64,000 nucleotides of DNA from Myxococcota bacterium. Its GTDB lineage: Bacteria > Myxococcota > JAJVIH01. The position numbers and the translations under genes were made by a program. Numbering within the stretch: position 1 is the first letter of the stretch; each line of letters starts with the position of its first letter. Under the pieces are notes generated by a model that ran no database searches, had not been told where the DNA came from, and worked only from the letters and a program-made list of their open reading frames with translations. Below are positions 1-8,124 of the stretch, one piece after another. The stretch spans positions 62,001-126,000 of the forward strand of contig JAJVIH010000004.1 in the NCBI GenBank assembly GCA_022072125.1. The letters are read 5' to 3'.

Positions 1-73
1 AGCATGCCAACTTGTGAAGCAGAAAGCATTTTGTGCTTGTTCCATCCCCGGGCCTTGGGTATTCTTCATGGAC

Positions 74-95
74 GGGCGGCGTGGATTCGCCGCCC
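74..95 (+). terminator. GC-rich hairpin upstream of rpoN, possible terminator
   Basis: A perfect 7-bp inverted repeat (GGCGGC-type arms, 74-80 and 89-95) encloses an 8-nt loop and is followed by TTGTTGT. It looks like a weak intrinsic terminator for whatever gene lies to the left of the window. It could also be a structured rpoN leader, because it ends only 20 nt before the rpoN start codon. Confidence 0.4.
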
Positions 96-115
96 TTGTT
101 GTCACCGGTTAAAGC

Positions 116-1603
116 ATGGAACTCAAACAGCAACTGAAACTGTCCCAGCAACTGGTCATCACGCCCCAGTTGCAGCAGGCCATCAAGTTGCTGTTGCTCA
201 ATCACATGGAGCTTCAGGCCGCCATTGACCAGGAGTTGCAGGAAAACCCGGTTCTTGAGGAACTGCCCAATGGCGCACAGGAAACCTCGTCCGAGGAACT
301 GGACCTGCCCTCTAGCGTGGACACCACGGAGACCTCCCTGGCCGACGCCATTGGGGCCGAACCCACGCCCGCCGATACCGCCCGTCTGGAAGACCAGGAC
401 ATAGACTGGGAAAAATACCTGGAGAACTACTTCGCATCGGGTCCGGCCACGGGTCCCGCCGAGCGCATTCCCGATGACGAACTGCCCAATTACGAAAAAA
501 CCCTGGCCAATGACGAAAGCCTGGTCGAACACCTGATGTGGCAGTTGCGCATGACCGAACTGACCGACTGGGAAATGGCGGCGGCGGTCGAGATCATTGG
601 CAACCTGGATGAGGATGGCCGCCTGACGGACATCAGTATTCTCGAGGAACTAACCCGTCTGTATGAGGTGGATGCTTCCGAAATCGAGGAAGTGCTGAAA
701 GTCATCCAGGAATTTGATCCGGCCGGCGTCGCCACCCGTTCACTGCAGGAATGCCTGATGGTGCAGGCGGCGGCGCGTTACGGAGAGGACTCCCTGCCGT
801 ACCGGATGCTGAAGTCGCACTGGGACGATTTCATCAATCGCCGCCTTCCGCCGATGGTGCGCGCCCTGGGGGTGAGCAAGGATGACCTGATCGAGGCCAT
901 CAAGCTGATCAGCCGCCTGGACCCCAAGCCCGGCCGCAATTTTTCCGGCACGCGCGCCCAGAACATGAGCCAGTACATCACTCCGGACCTATATGTGCAG
1001 AAGACCGGCAAGAACTGGCAAATCATTCTCAATGAAGATGGCCTGCCCAAGCTGCGTATCAGTCCCATGTACCTGGATCAGTTGCGCGCCGCCAACGGCA
1101 AGGATGGCGCCAAGGCGTTCATTCAGGAGAAACTGCGCAACGCCCAGTGGTTGATCAAGAGCATCCACCAGCGGCAGCGCACCATCTATCGGGTCATGGA
1201 GTGTATTCTGGAGTTGCAGCGCGACTTCTTTGAGTACGGGCCTGGACGCCTGCGCCCCATGGTGTTGCGGGATGTGGCGGAAAAGCTGGAACTGCACGAG
1301 TCCACGATCAGCCGGGTGACCACCAACAAGTACGTGCATACGCCCCATGGCGTATACGAACTGAAGTATTTCTTTGGCAGCGGTGTTTCCTCTGGCGCCG
1401 GTGGGGAGGATGTGGCGGCGGAATCGGTCAAGCAGGCCATCCAGAAGCTGGTGGCGGCCGAAAATCCGCGGAAACCCCTGTCCGACCAGGATTTGGTGGA
1501 CGAACTCCGGAAACAGAACATCCAGATCGCCCGCCGGACCATCGCCAAATACCGGGAGATGCTGAGGATACCATCCTCTTCCCAGCGCAAGAGGGTGTTT
1601 TAG
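116..1603 (+). CDS. rpoN: RNA polymerase sigma-54 factor
   Basis: This 495-residue protein is the alternative sigma factor that directs core RNA polymerase to -24/-12 promoters and needs an AAA+ activator to open the complex. The N-terminal ~50 residues form the glutamine- and leucine-rich activator-interacting region (KLSQQLVITPQLQQAIKLL). An acidic linker follows, then the core-binding region and helix-turn-helix. The diagnostic RpoN box ARRTIAKYRE lies at residues 472-481. Length is normal for the family (E. coli 477). The start ATG is the first in frame and places the Q-rich motif at the N-terminus. The hpf-type gene that often follows rpoN is not here. A candidate sigma-54 activator is encoded at 21378-22409. 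Confidence 0.97.
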   Translation: MELKQQLKLSQQLVITPQLQQAIKLLLLNHMELQAAIDQELQENPVLEELPNGAQETSSEELDLPSSVDTTETSLADAIGAEPTPADTARLEDQDIDWEKYLENYFASGPATGPAERIPDDELPNYEKTLANDESLVEHLMWQLRMTELTDWEMAAAVEIIGNLDEDGRLTDISILEELTRLYEVDASEIEEVLKVIQEFDPAGVATRSLQECLMVQAAARYGEDSLPYRMLKSHWDDFINRRLPPMVRALGVSKDDLIEAIKLISRLDPKPGRNFSGTRAQNMSQYITPDLYVQKTGKNWQIILNEDGLPKLRISPMYLDQLRAANGKDGAKAFIQEKLRNAQWLIKSIHQRQRTIYRVMECILELQRDFFEYGPGRLRPMVLRDVAEKLELHESTISRVTTNKYVHTPHGVYELKYFFGSGVSSGAGGEDVAAESVKQAIQKLVAAENPRKPLSDQDLVDELRKQNIQIARRTIAKYREMLRIPSSSQRKRVF

Positions 1604-1758
1604 GTCCGCCTGGGAAGTCATGGCGCCCGGCGGGGGCGGGGCTGGCGGACCGGGAAGCCCGGAAGGCGGCGGCTGTTCCGGCTGTTCCCATATTGACATC
1701 GGAAGGCGCGGGATTTACTCATGTCTCCTTTCGGGGGCAGTGTCATCATGGAGACCTC

Positions 1759-1989
1759 ATGAGCAGCAAGGAACTCACTCCCATTCAACTGGACAAACGC
1801 CTGACGGATCGGTTGATCAAGAAGGGCTTGGTATCCGACAAGGATGTCCAGAAGCATCAAGCGTCGCTGCCCGATATCAGCGGCAACGCCGAAGTGGTCA
1901 ATATCGAACTGTTGGCGCCGCGCGGCATGCGCGCCACCGCATCCCTGCGTCCGGCGGACACCAGTCATGACGAAGCCGACGACGACTGA
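1759..1989 (+). CDS. small hypothetical acidic-tailed protein
   Basis: A 76-residue protein I do not recognise. I chose the ATG at 1759 because GGAG lies 8 nt upstream; an earlier in-frame start would add a poorly conserved-looking extension. The N-terminal half is rich in lysine and leucine and probably helical (LTDRLIKKGLVSDKDVQKH). The tail is Asp/Glu-rich (SHDEADDD). There is no signal peptide or membrane segment. The gene overlaps the following DUF1844 gene by 23 nt, so the two are probably co-expressed. No function can be assigned. Confidence 0.6.
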   Translation: MSSKELTPIQLDKRLTDRLIKKGLVSDKDVQKHQASLPDISGNAEVVNIELLAPRGMRATASLRPADTSHDEADDD

Positions 1990-2239
1990 CGATCCCGTTC
2001 CGGGGGTGGATTTTTCCGCTTTCGCCCAGTCGCTGGCGGTGGTGGCCCTGCGTTTGATGACCACTCCGGAAGAAGGCGGGGAGGGCGTCAACCTGCCCGA
2101 AGCCCAGCAGCATATCGAAATCCTCCGCATGCTGCGGGACAAGACCAGGGGCAACCTGAGCGCGGACGAAGAGCGCATGTTGCAGAAACTGATCTACGAT
2201 CTGCAGGTCCGCTACGTTGCGCTGACCAACAAGACTTGA
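1967..2239 (+). CDS. DUF1844 family protein
   Basis: A 90-residue soluble protein matching the DUF1844 pattern: FSAFAQSLAVVALR near the N-terminus, VNLPEAQQHIEILRMLRDKT in the middle, and a GNLSADEE...LIYDLQVRYV ending. The family is common in Myxococcota, delta-proteobacteria and Planctomycetes and has no established function. The start ATG at 1967 lies inside the end of the previous gene, suggesting translational coupling. Longer in-frame versions run through the upstream gene and are unlikely. The family call rests on motif recognition, not a search. Confidence 0.8.
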   Translation: MTKPTTTDDPVPGVDFSAFAQSLAVVALRLMTTPEEGGEGVNLPEAQQHIEILRMLRDKTRGNLSADEERMLQKLIYDLQVRYVALTNKT

Positions 2240-2296
2240 GCCGCACGGACCGGGTTTTCACCATCGTTCTTTTCCGCCCCGGACTCCCCATCCGGC

Positions 2297-2319
2297 GCGG
2301 GCGGGGGTTATCCGCCCGC
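2297..2319 (+). terminator. hairpin after the DUF1844 gene, possible terminator
   Basis: A perfect 8-bp GC stem (2297-2304 with 2312-2319) closes a 7-nt loop. T-rich sequence (ACTTTTGCTTTT) begins about 12 nt after the stem rather than directly after it. The position between the DUF1844 gene and the next lipoprotein gene fits a terminator, but the U-tract spacing is poor. Confidence 0.4.
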
Positions 2320-2405
2320 CCGTCTTCCGCACTTTTGCTTTTGGCGGTGTTGTGAAATGCTACGGAGCGGCGTATCCGCCAGAAGGGAGCAATCCAAGAC
2401 TCTCC

Positions 2406-3089
2406 ATGAACAGAATGATCCTCTTCGCCGCCCTGTGCCTGTTGATGCAGGGCTGCAGCCCATCGGAAAGCAGCAAGAAGGCTTCCCAATCATCCCCTGG
2501 AGGGACGAACGCGCGTCCCGCCGCCCCGGCGCAGGGGCTCCCTTTCACCGACAATTTTGATCGTGCGGAACTGGGGCCGGACTGGCAGGCTTCTGGATGC
2601 AATGATAGCGGCGAGCAGCCCTGCAAATGGGAAATCCGCGACGGGATGGCGTACTCGCCATATGCCCATAATACGCCGCTGTGGCTGAACAGGTCCTTGC
2701 CTGCCGATGTGCGCATTGAATTCGACATCCTCTCCAAAAGCCCGGATTTTGACATGAAGGTCGAACTATTTGGCGATGGCCAGCGCCATGAATCCGGTTA
2801 CAGCCTGATCGCCGGGGGATGGAAAAACACCATCAGTTGCATCGCCCGCCTGGGGGAGCATGAACCCAAACGGCTGGAGAAGATGGACAGCGGAAACAAG
2901 CCGAATATCACTTACCGGTGGCGCATCGAACGGAAAGGCGGCCAGATCAAGTGGTTCGTCAATGACGCCCTGTACATGGAATACGCCGACGCCAATCCCC
3001 TCAAAGGCCCCGGCCATGATCGCTTCGCTCTTTCCAACTGGAGAACCCAGGCCTATTACGACAACCTGAGGATCACCGCGCTGGAATAG
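2406..3089 (+). CDS. lipoprotein with concanavalin-like (DUF1080-type) domain
   Basis: A 227-residue predicted lipoprotein. Translation most likely starts at ATG 2406, giving the signal MNRMILFAALCLLMQGC with lipobox LMQGC; the longer frame would bury this signal. After a Ser/Pro/Ala-rich spacer comes a domain beginning FTDNFDRAELGPDW and ending YYDNLRI. This is the beta-sandwich pattern seen in DUF1080 and laminarinase-like lectin folds, often carbohydrate-binding. It probably sits in the outer membrane or periplasm. It ends 24 nt before the protease gene at 3114, so the two may form an operon. Ligand and function are unknown. Confidence 0.75.
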   Translation: MNRMILFAALCLLMQGCSPSESSKKASQSSPGGTNARPAAPAQGLPFTDNFDRAELGPDWQASGCNDSGEQPCKWEIRDGMAYSPYAHNTPLWLNRSLPADVRIEFDILSKSPDFDMKVELFGDGQRHESGYSLIAGGWKNTISCIARLGEHEPKRLEKMDSGNKPNITYRWRIERKGGQIKWFVNDALYMEYADANPLKGPGHDRFALSNWRTQAYYDNLRITALE

Positions 3090-3113
3090 CCCCCGGACAA
3101 GGACACCCGATTC

Positions 3114-5885
3114 ATGAAACGTCATCCTGTTGTCAAAATCGCCCTGCTGGCCGCCGCCGCGGCCTATCTTTCGTGGCTGGGCGTGCTGCTCGCCAATCCC
3201 TCCGCTTCCAGTTCCTACAAACTGGAGGATATGCGGTACTTCAACCGCACCCTGCTGTTGATGAAAGAGAATTACCTTGATCCGTCGCGCTTCAACCCGC
3301 GCGACATGCTGATCAAGGCGCTGGACGGCGTGGAGAAAAACACCCCCGAGGTCATGGTCACCGAGAGCCCGGATGGCAATTCGGTCAACCTCGTGGTCAA
3401 CAAGGCGTCCGTGACGATTCCCACCACGGGCGTCAACACCCTGTGGGCCATGAGCCTGCGGGTGAAGGAAGCCCTGACCTTTGTCCGGAGCAACCTGCGC
3501 AAGATTGATGAAAAGTCCCTGCGCAACATTGAATACGCGGCCATCAACGGCATGTTGTCCACCCTGGATCCGCACAGCGTGTTCCTGAAGCCGGAAATCA
3601 ACCAGGAGTTGAAGCTTTCGACCAAGGGGGAGTTCGGCGGGCTGGGCATCACCATTTCCGTCCGCGACGGCCAGTTGACGGTGATTTCCCCCATCGCCAA
3701 CACACCGGCCCACCGGGCGGGCATCCGCAAGAAGGACCGGATTGTCCGCATTGACGAGGAAAGCACCGTCAACATGCCGCTGGAGACGGCGGTCAACAAG
3801 TTGCGCGGTCCCAAGGGCACGCCCGTCACCGTGTACATCATGCGCGATGGCTGGAACGAGGCCCGCGCCTTCAACATGGTGCGCGACACCATCCGGGTGA
3901 ATTCCGTCATTTCCCAGAGGCTGGAAGATGGCATTGGCTATCTCCGCATCAAGAATTTCGACGCCAAAACCACCAAGGACGCCGGCGAGCATATTCGAAA
4001 AATGGGCGCCATCAAGGGGCTGGTGCTCGACCTGCGCGACAATCCGGGCGGCCTGCTGGACGCCGCCATTGGCGTGTCCGACGCCTTCATTGACAGCGGC
4101 ATCCTTGTGGCCACGGTCGGCCACGGCGCCCGCATGCGCGAGGAAAAGGCGGCGCATTCCGCCGACACCAAGACCCGGGCGCCCATCGTGGTGCTGGTCA
4201 GCGCGGGCTCCGCCTCGGCTTCGGAGATTGTGTCCGGGGCGCTCAAGAACCTGGACCGGGCGGTCGTCATCGGCGAGCAGACCTTCGGCAAGGGCAGCGT
4301 GCAGGTGATTTATCCGCTGGAGGAAGAGCGTCCGAAGGAGGGCGAGACCGAGTCCAGCGTGAAGCTGACCATCGCCCAGTATCTGACCCCGGGCGATATT
4401 TCCATCCAGTCCGTCGGGATCACGCCGGATATCGAGCTTCGCCCCGTGGTGCTGGAAGAGGATTACACCCAGGTCTTCGCGGAGCCGGTGCGCAACCGCG
4501 AGGAAGACCTGGACCGCCACCTGGAAGACGCCGTGGAGAAGGCGGGCAAGCCGGTTGAAGTGATCCGCTACTACGAAAAGCCCCAGAAAAAGGAGGAAGA
4601 GGACACCACGGGCACCGAGGACGATTTCAGGGAGGATTTTGAAATCAACCTGGCCCGGCGCATCCTGCTGAAAGCCGGCAAGTCCACCCGTTCGGCCATG
4701 CTGGAGGCCGCCTCGGGCGTCATTGGAGACGCCCGCAATATCGAACTGCGGAAAATCTTCGATGAACTCGGCAAGCGCGGAATTTCCTGGGATATCGCTC
4801 CGGTGGCCAAGGGCAAGCCCGTGGCCGCGGTGTCGCTGGAGTTTGTGGATGAAGCGCCGCCCATCACCGCCGGCGATAAAATCGAAATGGTGGTGAAGGT
4901 CGCCAACAAGGGCGACGCGCCTTTCCACCAGTTGCGCGCGGTCAGCGACTGCGACAACGGCATCTTCAGCCGCCATGAACTGCTGTTCGGAAAGATCGCC
5001 CCCGGTGAAGCCCGGGAATCGCGGGTGAAAATCAAGGCCCCCAAACGTATGGACACCCGCACCGATCAACTGTTGCTGCACTTCTATGAAGGCAATGGGT
5101 TCGCCCCGCCGGACCTGATTCAGCAGGTGATGGTGCGGGGCGCGCCAGAACCCTCCTTCGCGGTCACCTACAAACTGGATGACAAGGAAGGCGGCGACGG
5201 CGATGGCCTGCCCGAGGCGGGCGAAACCGTGCGCATCAACCTGCAGGTGGATAACGAAGGCGCGGGCAAGGCGGAGGAGGTCATCGCCACCCTGCGCAAT
5301 GAAACCGGGCCGGCCATCTTCGTGGACAAAGGCCGTGAAACCATCGGCAAGATGGATGCTCCCGCCACCGCGGCGGCGTTCTTCACGGTCAAAATCAACC
5401 AGAAACCGGAAGGCGGCAAATTCAGCCTGCGCATCGCCGTCTTCGACGCCACCCTGGCCATCCAGAGTTCCCAGTTCATCGAGGTTCCCCTGGGTAAACC
5501 GCTTGCGGGCGTCTTCCGTCCGGCGAAGATCAAATTCGATGAGGCGATCTCCGGCGAGATTCAGCAGGGGGATAAGATCAAACTCAAGGCGTCCATTGAA
5601 GGCGACGGCGTGCTGGATGTCTACGTGCTCGCCAACGATGACAAGGTGTTTTACAAGGCCCTTGATACCGGCGCTGGCGGCGGATTCCAGATAGAAACCG
5701 AGGCCCCGCTCAAGGCAGGAGCCAACGGCATGAGCATTGTCGCCCGCAAGGATGGGGAGTTGGTGACCTACCGGAGTTTCGTGGTGTCGCGTCCCAAATC
5801 CGAATGGAGCCTGCTCAAGGAAGAGAAGGCGCTGGCGGCGAGCAACAAGCCCGCCCCCGCGAAAACAGGCGCCCAAGGGCAATAG
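3114..5885 (+). CDS. C-terminal processing peptidase (S41) with PDZ and CARDB-like extension
   Basis: A 923-residue periplasmic tail-specific protease of the CtpA/Prc family, which cleaves proteins at exposed C-termini. A signal anchor (ALLAAAAAYLSWLGVLLA) is followed by an N-terminal helical region. The PDZ domain (GGLGITISVRDGQLTVISPI) spans about 170-245. The S41 core shows the nucleophile in GSASASEIV (S368) and the general base in FGKGSV (K393); their 25-residue spacing matches E. coli Prc S430/K455. The core ends near residue 460, where ordinary CtpA proteins stop. The remaining ~400 residues contain two CARDB-like beta-sandwich segments (ITAGDKIEMVVKVANKG and GDGLPEAGETVRINLQV), which may bind substrate or the cell surface. 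Confidence 0.92.
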   Translation: MKRHPVVKIALLAAAAAYLSWLGVLLANPSASSSYKLEDMRYFNRTLLLMKENYLDPSRFNPRDMLIKALDGVEKNTPEVMVTESPDGNSVNLVVNKASVTIPTTGVNTLWAMSLRVKEALTFVRSNLRKIDEKSLRNIEYAAINGMLSTLDPHSVFLKPEINQELKLSTKGEFGGLGITISVRDGQLTVISPIANTPAHRAGIRKKDRIVRIDEESTVNMPLETAVNKLRGPKGTPVTVYIMRDGWNEARAFNMVRDTIRVNSVISQRLEDGIGYLRIKNFDAKTTKDAGEHIRKMGAIKGLVLDLRDNPGGLLDAAIGVSDAFIDSGILVATVGHGARMREEKAAHSADTKTRAPIVVLVSAGSASASEIVSGALKNLDRAVVIGEQTFGKGSVQVIYPLEEERPKEGETESSVKLTIAQYLTPGDISIQSVGITPDIELRPVVLEEDYTQVFAEPVRNREEDLDRHLEDAVEKAGKPVEVIRYYEKPQKKEEEDTTGTEDDFREDFEINLARRILLKAGKSTRSAMLEAASGVIGDARNIELRKIFDELGKRGISWDIAPVAKGKPVAAVSLEFVDEAPPITAGDKIEMVVKVANKGDAPFHQLRAVSDCDNGIFSRHELLFGKIAPGEARESRVKIKAPKRMDTRTDQLLLHFYEGNGFAPPDLIQQVMVRGAPEPSFAVTYKLDDKEGGDGDGLPEAGETVRINLQVDNEGAGKAEEVIATLRNETGPAIFVDKGRETIGKMDAPATAAAFFTVKINQKPEGGKFSLRIAVFDATLAIQSSQFIEVPLGKPLAGVFRPAKIKFDEAISGEIQQGDKIKLKASIEGDGVLDVYVLANDDKVFYKALDTGAGGGFQIETEAPLKAGANGMSIVARKDGELVTYRSFVVSRPKSEWSLLKEEKALAASNKPAPAKTGAQGQ

Positions 5886-6261
5886 CATGCTCCGCCGCTG
5901 AATACCGCGCTGGTGCGCCTCGCATGCTTCCGGTCATGGAATGCCGCATTGGCTCCGCCGTCCCAAAAACAGCGAGGCGCCGCCAATTCGCGGGGCGGCC
6001 GGATTGCCGGTTTTCAATGTCAATCCTGTCAGTTATCCGCGGATACTTCCGGCGAAAGCGGGTGGTCTAACCACCCCAGAAAAACCGGGCCCTCGACCGC
6101 CCATACATCTTGCCTGAACCATGCGCGATGTGTAGTTTTCGCCCGCATCCTGCATGAATCCGCGCGACGGGCAATCGCTTCCTTCCAGCCACTTCCGGCG
6201 AAGCCCCATGACGGTTCAGCGGGTGGTGGTTTTCGTCCGCAATCTTCTGGAGAACACATCC
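5886..6261. other. 376-bp intergenic region before the lipid cluster
   Basis: I see no convincing gene here. The region separates the protease gene from the acyl-AMP ligase gene and probably carries the promoter of the lipid cluster, though no clear -35/-10 pair stands out. It contains a perfect 7-bp palindrome at 6060-6076. The element ACTTCCGGCGAA occurs near 6046 and again near 6190, each followed at a different distance by GCGGGTGGT. Confidence 0.6.
6060..6076. promoter_or_regulatory. perfect palindrome, possible operator of the lipid cluster
   Basis: GGGTGGT-CTA-ACCACCC is a perfect inverted repeat with 7-bp arms and a 3-bp centre, about 185 bp upstream of the acyl-AMP ligase start. It is not followed by a T-tract on either strand, so a terminator is unlikely. 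The size would suit a dimeric repressor site. No regulator gene is adjacent. Confidence 0.3.
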
Positions 6262-8091
6262 ATGTCCCAGTTCGCTGACTTTGTTCAGGTGATTGACGCA
6301 TTGCAGAACCTGCCCGCGGATCGCGGCTATACTTTTCTGGATCAAAAGCTGAACCCCACCTTCGTTTCCTTTGCGCAACTCCGGGCCGAAGCCTTCCGGC
6401 GCGCCCGTTATCTGCGGGAGGGATACGGGGTGAACAAGGGCGACCGGGTGGCGATGATCATCCCCAATGGCGATGAATTTGTCCCGACTTTTCTGGCCAT
6501 TGTGTCCCTTGGGGCGATTCCGGTTCCGCTTTATCCGCCGTTGGCCATGGGCAGGCTCGACAGTTACATAGACAGCCTGACCCGCATCATGGTGTCGTCC
6601 TCTCCCAAACTGCTGGTCACCACGCAGAAGGCGTCCACCGTGTTATGGTCGGTGGCGCCCAAGGTGCAGGGACTGAAAAACCTGGTGACTTGCGAGGAGT
6701 TCGCCAAGGCCGGAAAGGAAGCGATCTCTTCCCCGGCGCAGGTGAAGCCGGATGACATCTGCTTCTTGCAGTATACTTCTGGAAGCACTTCGGACCCCAA
6801 GGGCGTGATGGTCACGCACGGCAACCTGGTGGCCAATTGCAAGGCCATCGCCTGGGACGGCCTGAAACTCCAGCCGGAAGATTCCGCGCTTTCGTGGCTG
6901 CCGCTTTACCATGACATGGGGCTGATTGGCTTTGTGTTGACCCCCCTTCTGGGCGATGTTCCGGTCACATTCCTGGAGACGCTGACTTTCGTGAAGGACG
7001 CCAGCGTGTGGATGAAAACCATGAGCCGCATCCAGGCCAGCATCGCGTTTGCGCCCAATTTCGCATACGCGCTGTCGGTCAAGCGCACGAAGCCCGAAGT
7101 GGTCCAAACCCTCGACCTTTCCAGGGTGCGGGTGCTGGGGTGCGGGGCCGAGCCCATCCATGTGGACACCATGGCCCGCTTCCTCGATCACTTCTCCCCC
7201 GCAGGGCTGAAACGCCAGTCCATTCTGCCCTGTTACGGCATGGCGGAGGCGACCCTGGCCATCAGCTTCATTGGCCTGGATGAAGAAGTCTCCGCGGAAA
7301 CCCTCGACGCCGACGAGGTTCACGAACGTCAGGTGGCCAAATTGTACGAGCCCAACGGCGTGGAGAAGAGCTTCATTGAAGTGGTGAATTGCGGGCGCAT
7401 CTTCCCGGGGCATGGCCTGAAAATCGTCAATGACAACGGCGAGGAACTGCCCGAACGCCATATCGGCGAGATCATCGTCAGCGGGCCCAGTGTCTCTCCA
7501 GGCTATTTTCAGAACCCGGAAGCCACCGCCAAATCCTTCAGGGATGGCTGGCTATACACCGGCGACCTGGGGTACGTGGCCGGCGGGCAGGTCTTCATCA
7601 CCGGCCGCAAGAAGGATGTCATCATCATCAACGGCCGCAATTACTTTCCGCAGAGCATCGAGTGGATTTGCAACGAAGTGCCGGGGGTCCGTCCGGGCAG
7701 TGCGGTGGCGTTCAGCAGACCGGGAGCGATTTCGGAAGAACTGGTGGTCGCCTGCGAAACCCGCGAAAGCGATCACGAACCGCTGCGCCGCGAAATTGTC
7801 CGCCGGGTCAATGAGCAATTGCAGTTGGGCGTCGCGGATGTGGTGTTCGTCGAACCGGGCGCGCTGCCCAAAACCTCCAGCGGCAAGGTGCAGCGCGCGC
7901 GCACCCGCCAGCAATACCTGGATCGGGTCATTGGCTCACAGGGCGTGCGCACGATAGGCGGAACCGCCGATAACCTGGTGGTCGCCAAGCATGTCGGCAA
8001 ATCGCTGCTGGGCAAGGTGCGGCACAAGGCCAGCCAGATTGTTGAAAAGCCCATCAGCAAAATCTTCCGCAAGGATGAAGCGGAAGTCTGA
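6262..8091 (+). CDS. fatty acyl-AMP ligase (FAAL)
   Basis: A 609-residue member of the ANL adenylation superfamily. FAALs activate fatty acids as acyl-AMP and pass them to a carrier protein rather than to CoA. Visible motifs are YTSGSTSDPKGVMVTHG (ATP loop), the FAAL/FadD32-type GCGAEPIHVDTMARF and YGMAEATLAI segments, YTGDLGY, GRKKDVIIINGRNYFPQSIE, and the catalytic lysine K542 in LPKTSSGKVQ. An extra ~60-residue basic tail follows the C-terminal subdomain. The ATG at 6262 was chosen because GGAG lies 10 nt upstream and the family-typical N-terminus begins there. It lies 33 nt before the megasynthase gene, which strongly suggests that it loads that enzyme. Confidence 0.92.
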   Translation: MSQFADFVQVIDALQNLPADRGYTFLDQKLNPTFVSFAQLRAEAFRRARYLREGYGVNKGDRVAMIIPNGDEFVPTFLAIVSLGAIPVPLYPPLAMGRLDSYIDSLTRIMVSSSPKLLVTTQKASTVLWSVAPKVQGLKNLVTCEEFAKAGKEAISSPAQVKPDDICFLQYTSGSTSDPKGVMVTHGNLVANCKAIAWDGLKLQPEDSALSWLPLYHDMGLIGFVLTPLLGDVPVTFLETLTFVKDASVWMKTMSRIQASIAFAPNFAYALSVKRTKPEVVQTLDLSRVRVLGCGAEPIHVDTMARFLDHFSPAGLKRQSILPCYGMAEATLAISFIGLDEEVSAETLDADEVHERQVAKLYEPNGVEKSFIEVVNCGRIFPGHGLKIVNDNGEELPERHIGEIIVSGPSVSPGYFQNPEATAKSFRDGWLYTGDLGYVAGGQVFITGRKKDVIIINGRNYFPQSIEWICNEVPGVRPGSAVAFSRPGAISEELVVACETRESDHEPLRREIVRRVNEQLQLGVADVVFVEPGALPKTSSGKVQRARTRQQYLDRVIGSQGVRTIGGTADNLVVAKHVGKSLLGKVRHKASQIVEKPISKIFRKDEAEV

Positions 8092-8124
8092 TTTCACCCC
8101 TCGTTTTCCGGTTTTGTATCCGCA

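Noticed and set aside
1693-1719. TTGACA followed by TTTACT as a promoter before the gene at 1759
   Set aside because: The -35 is perfect but the spacing is only 15 bp and the -10 is poor, so it was not listed as a feature.
2766-5888. 1040-residue open frame on the minus strand opposite the S41 protease
   Set aside because: It lies entirely over a gene with clear active-site motifs; long antisense frames are common in high-GC DNA and this one has no recognisable domain.
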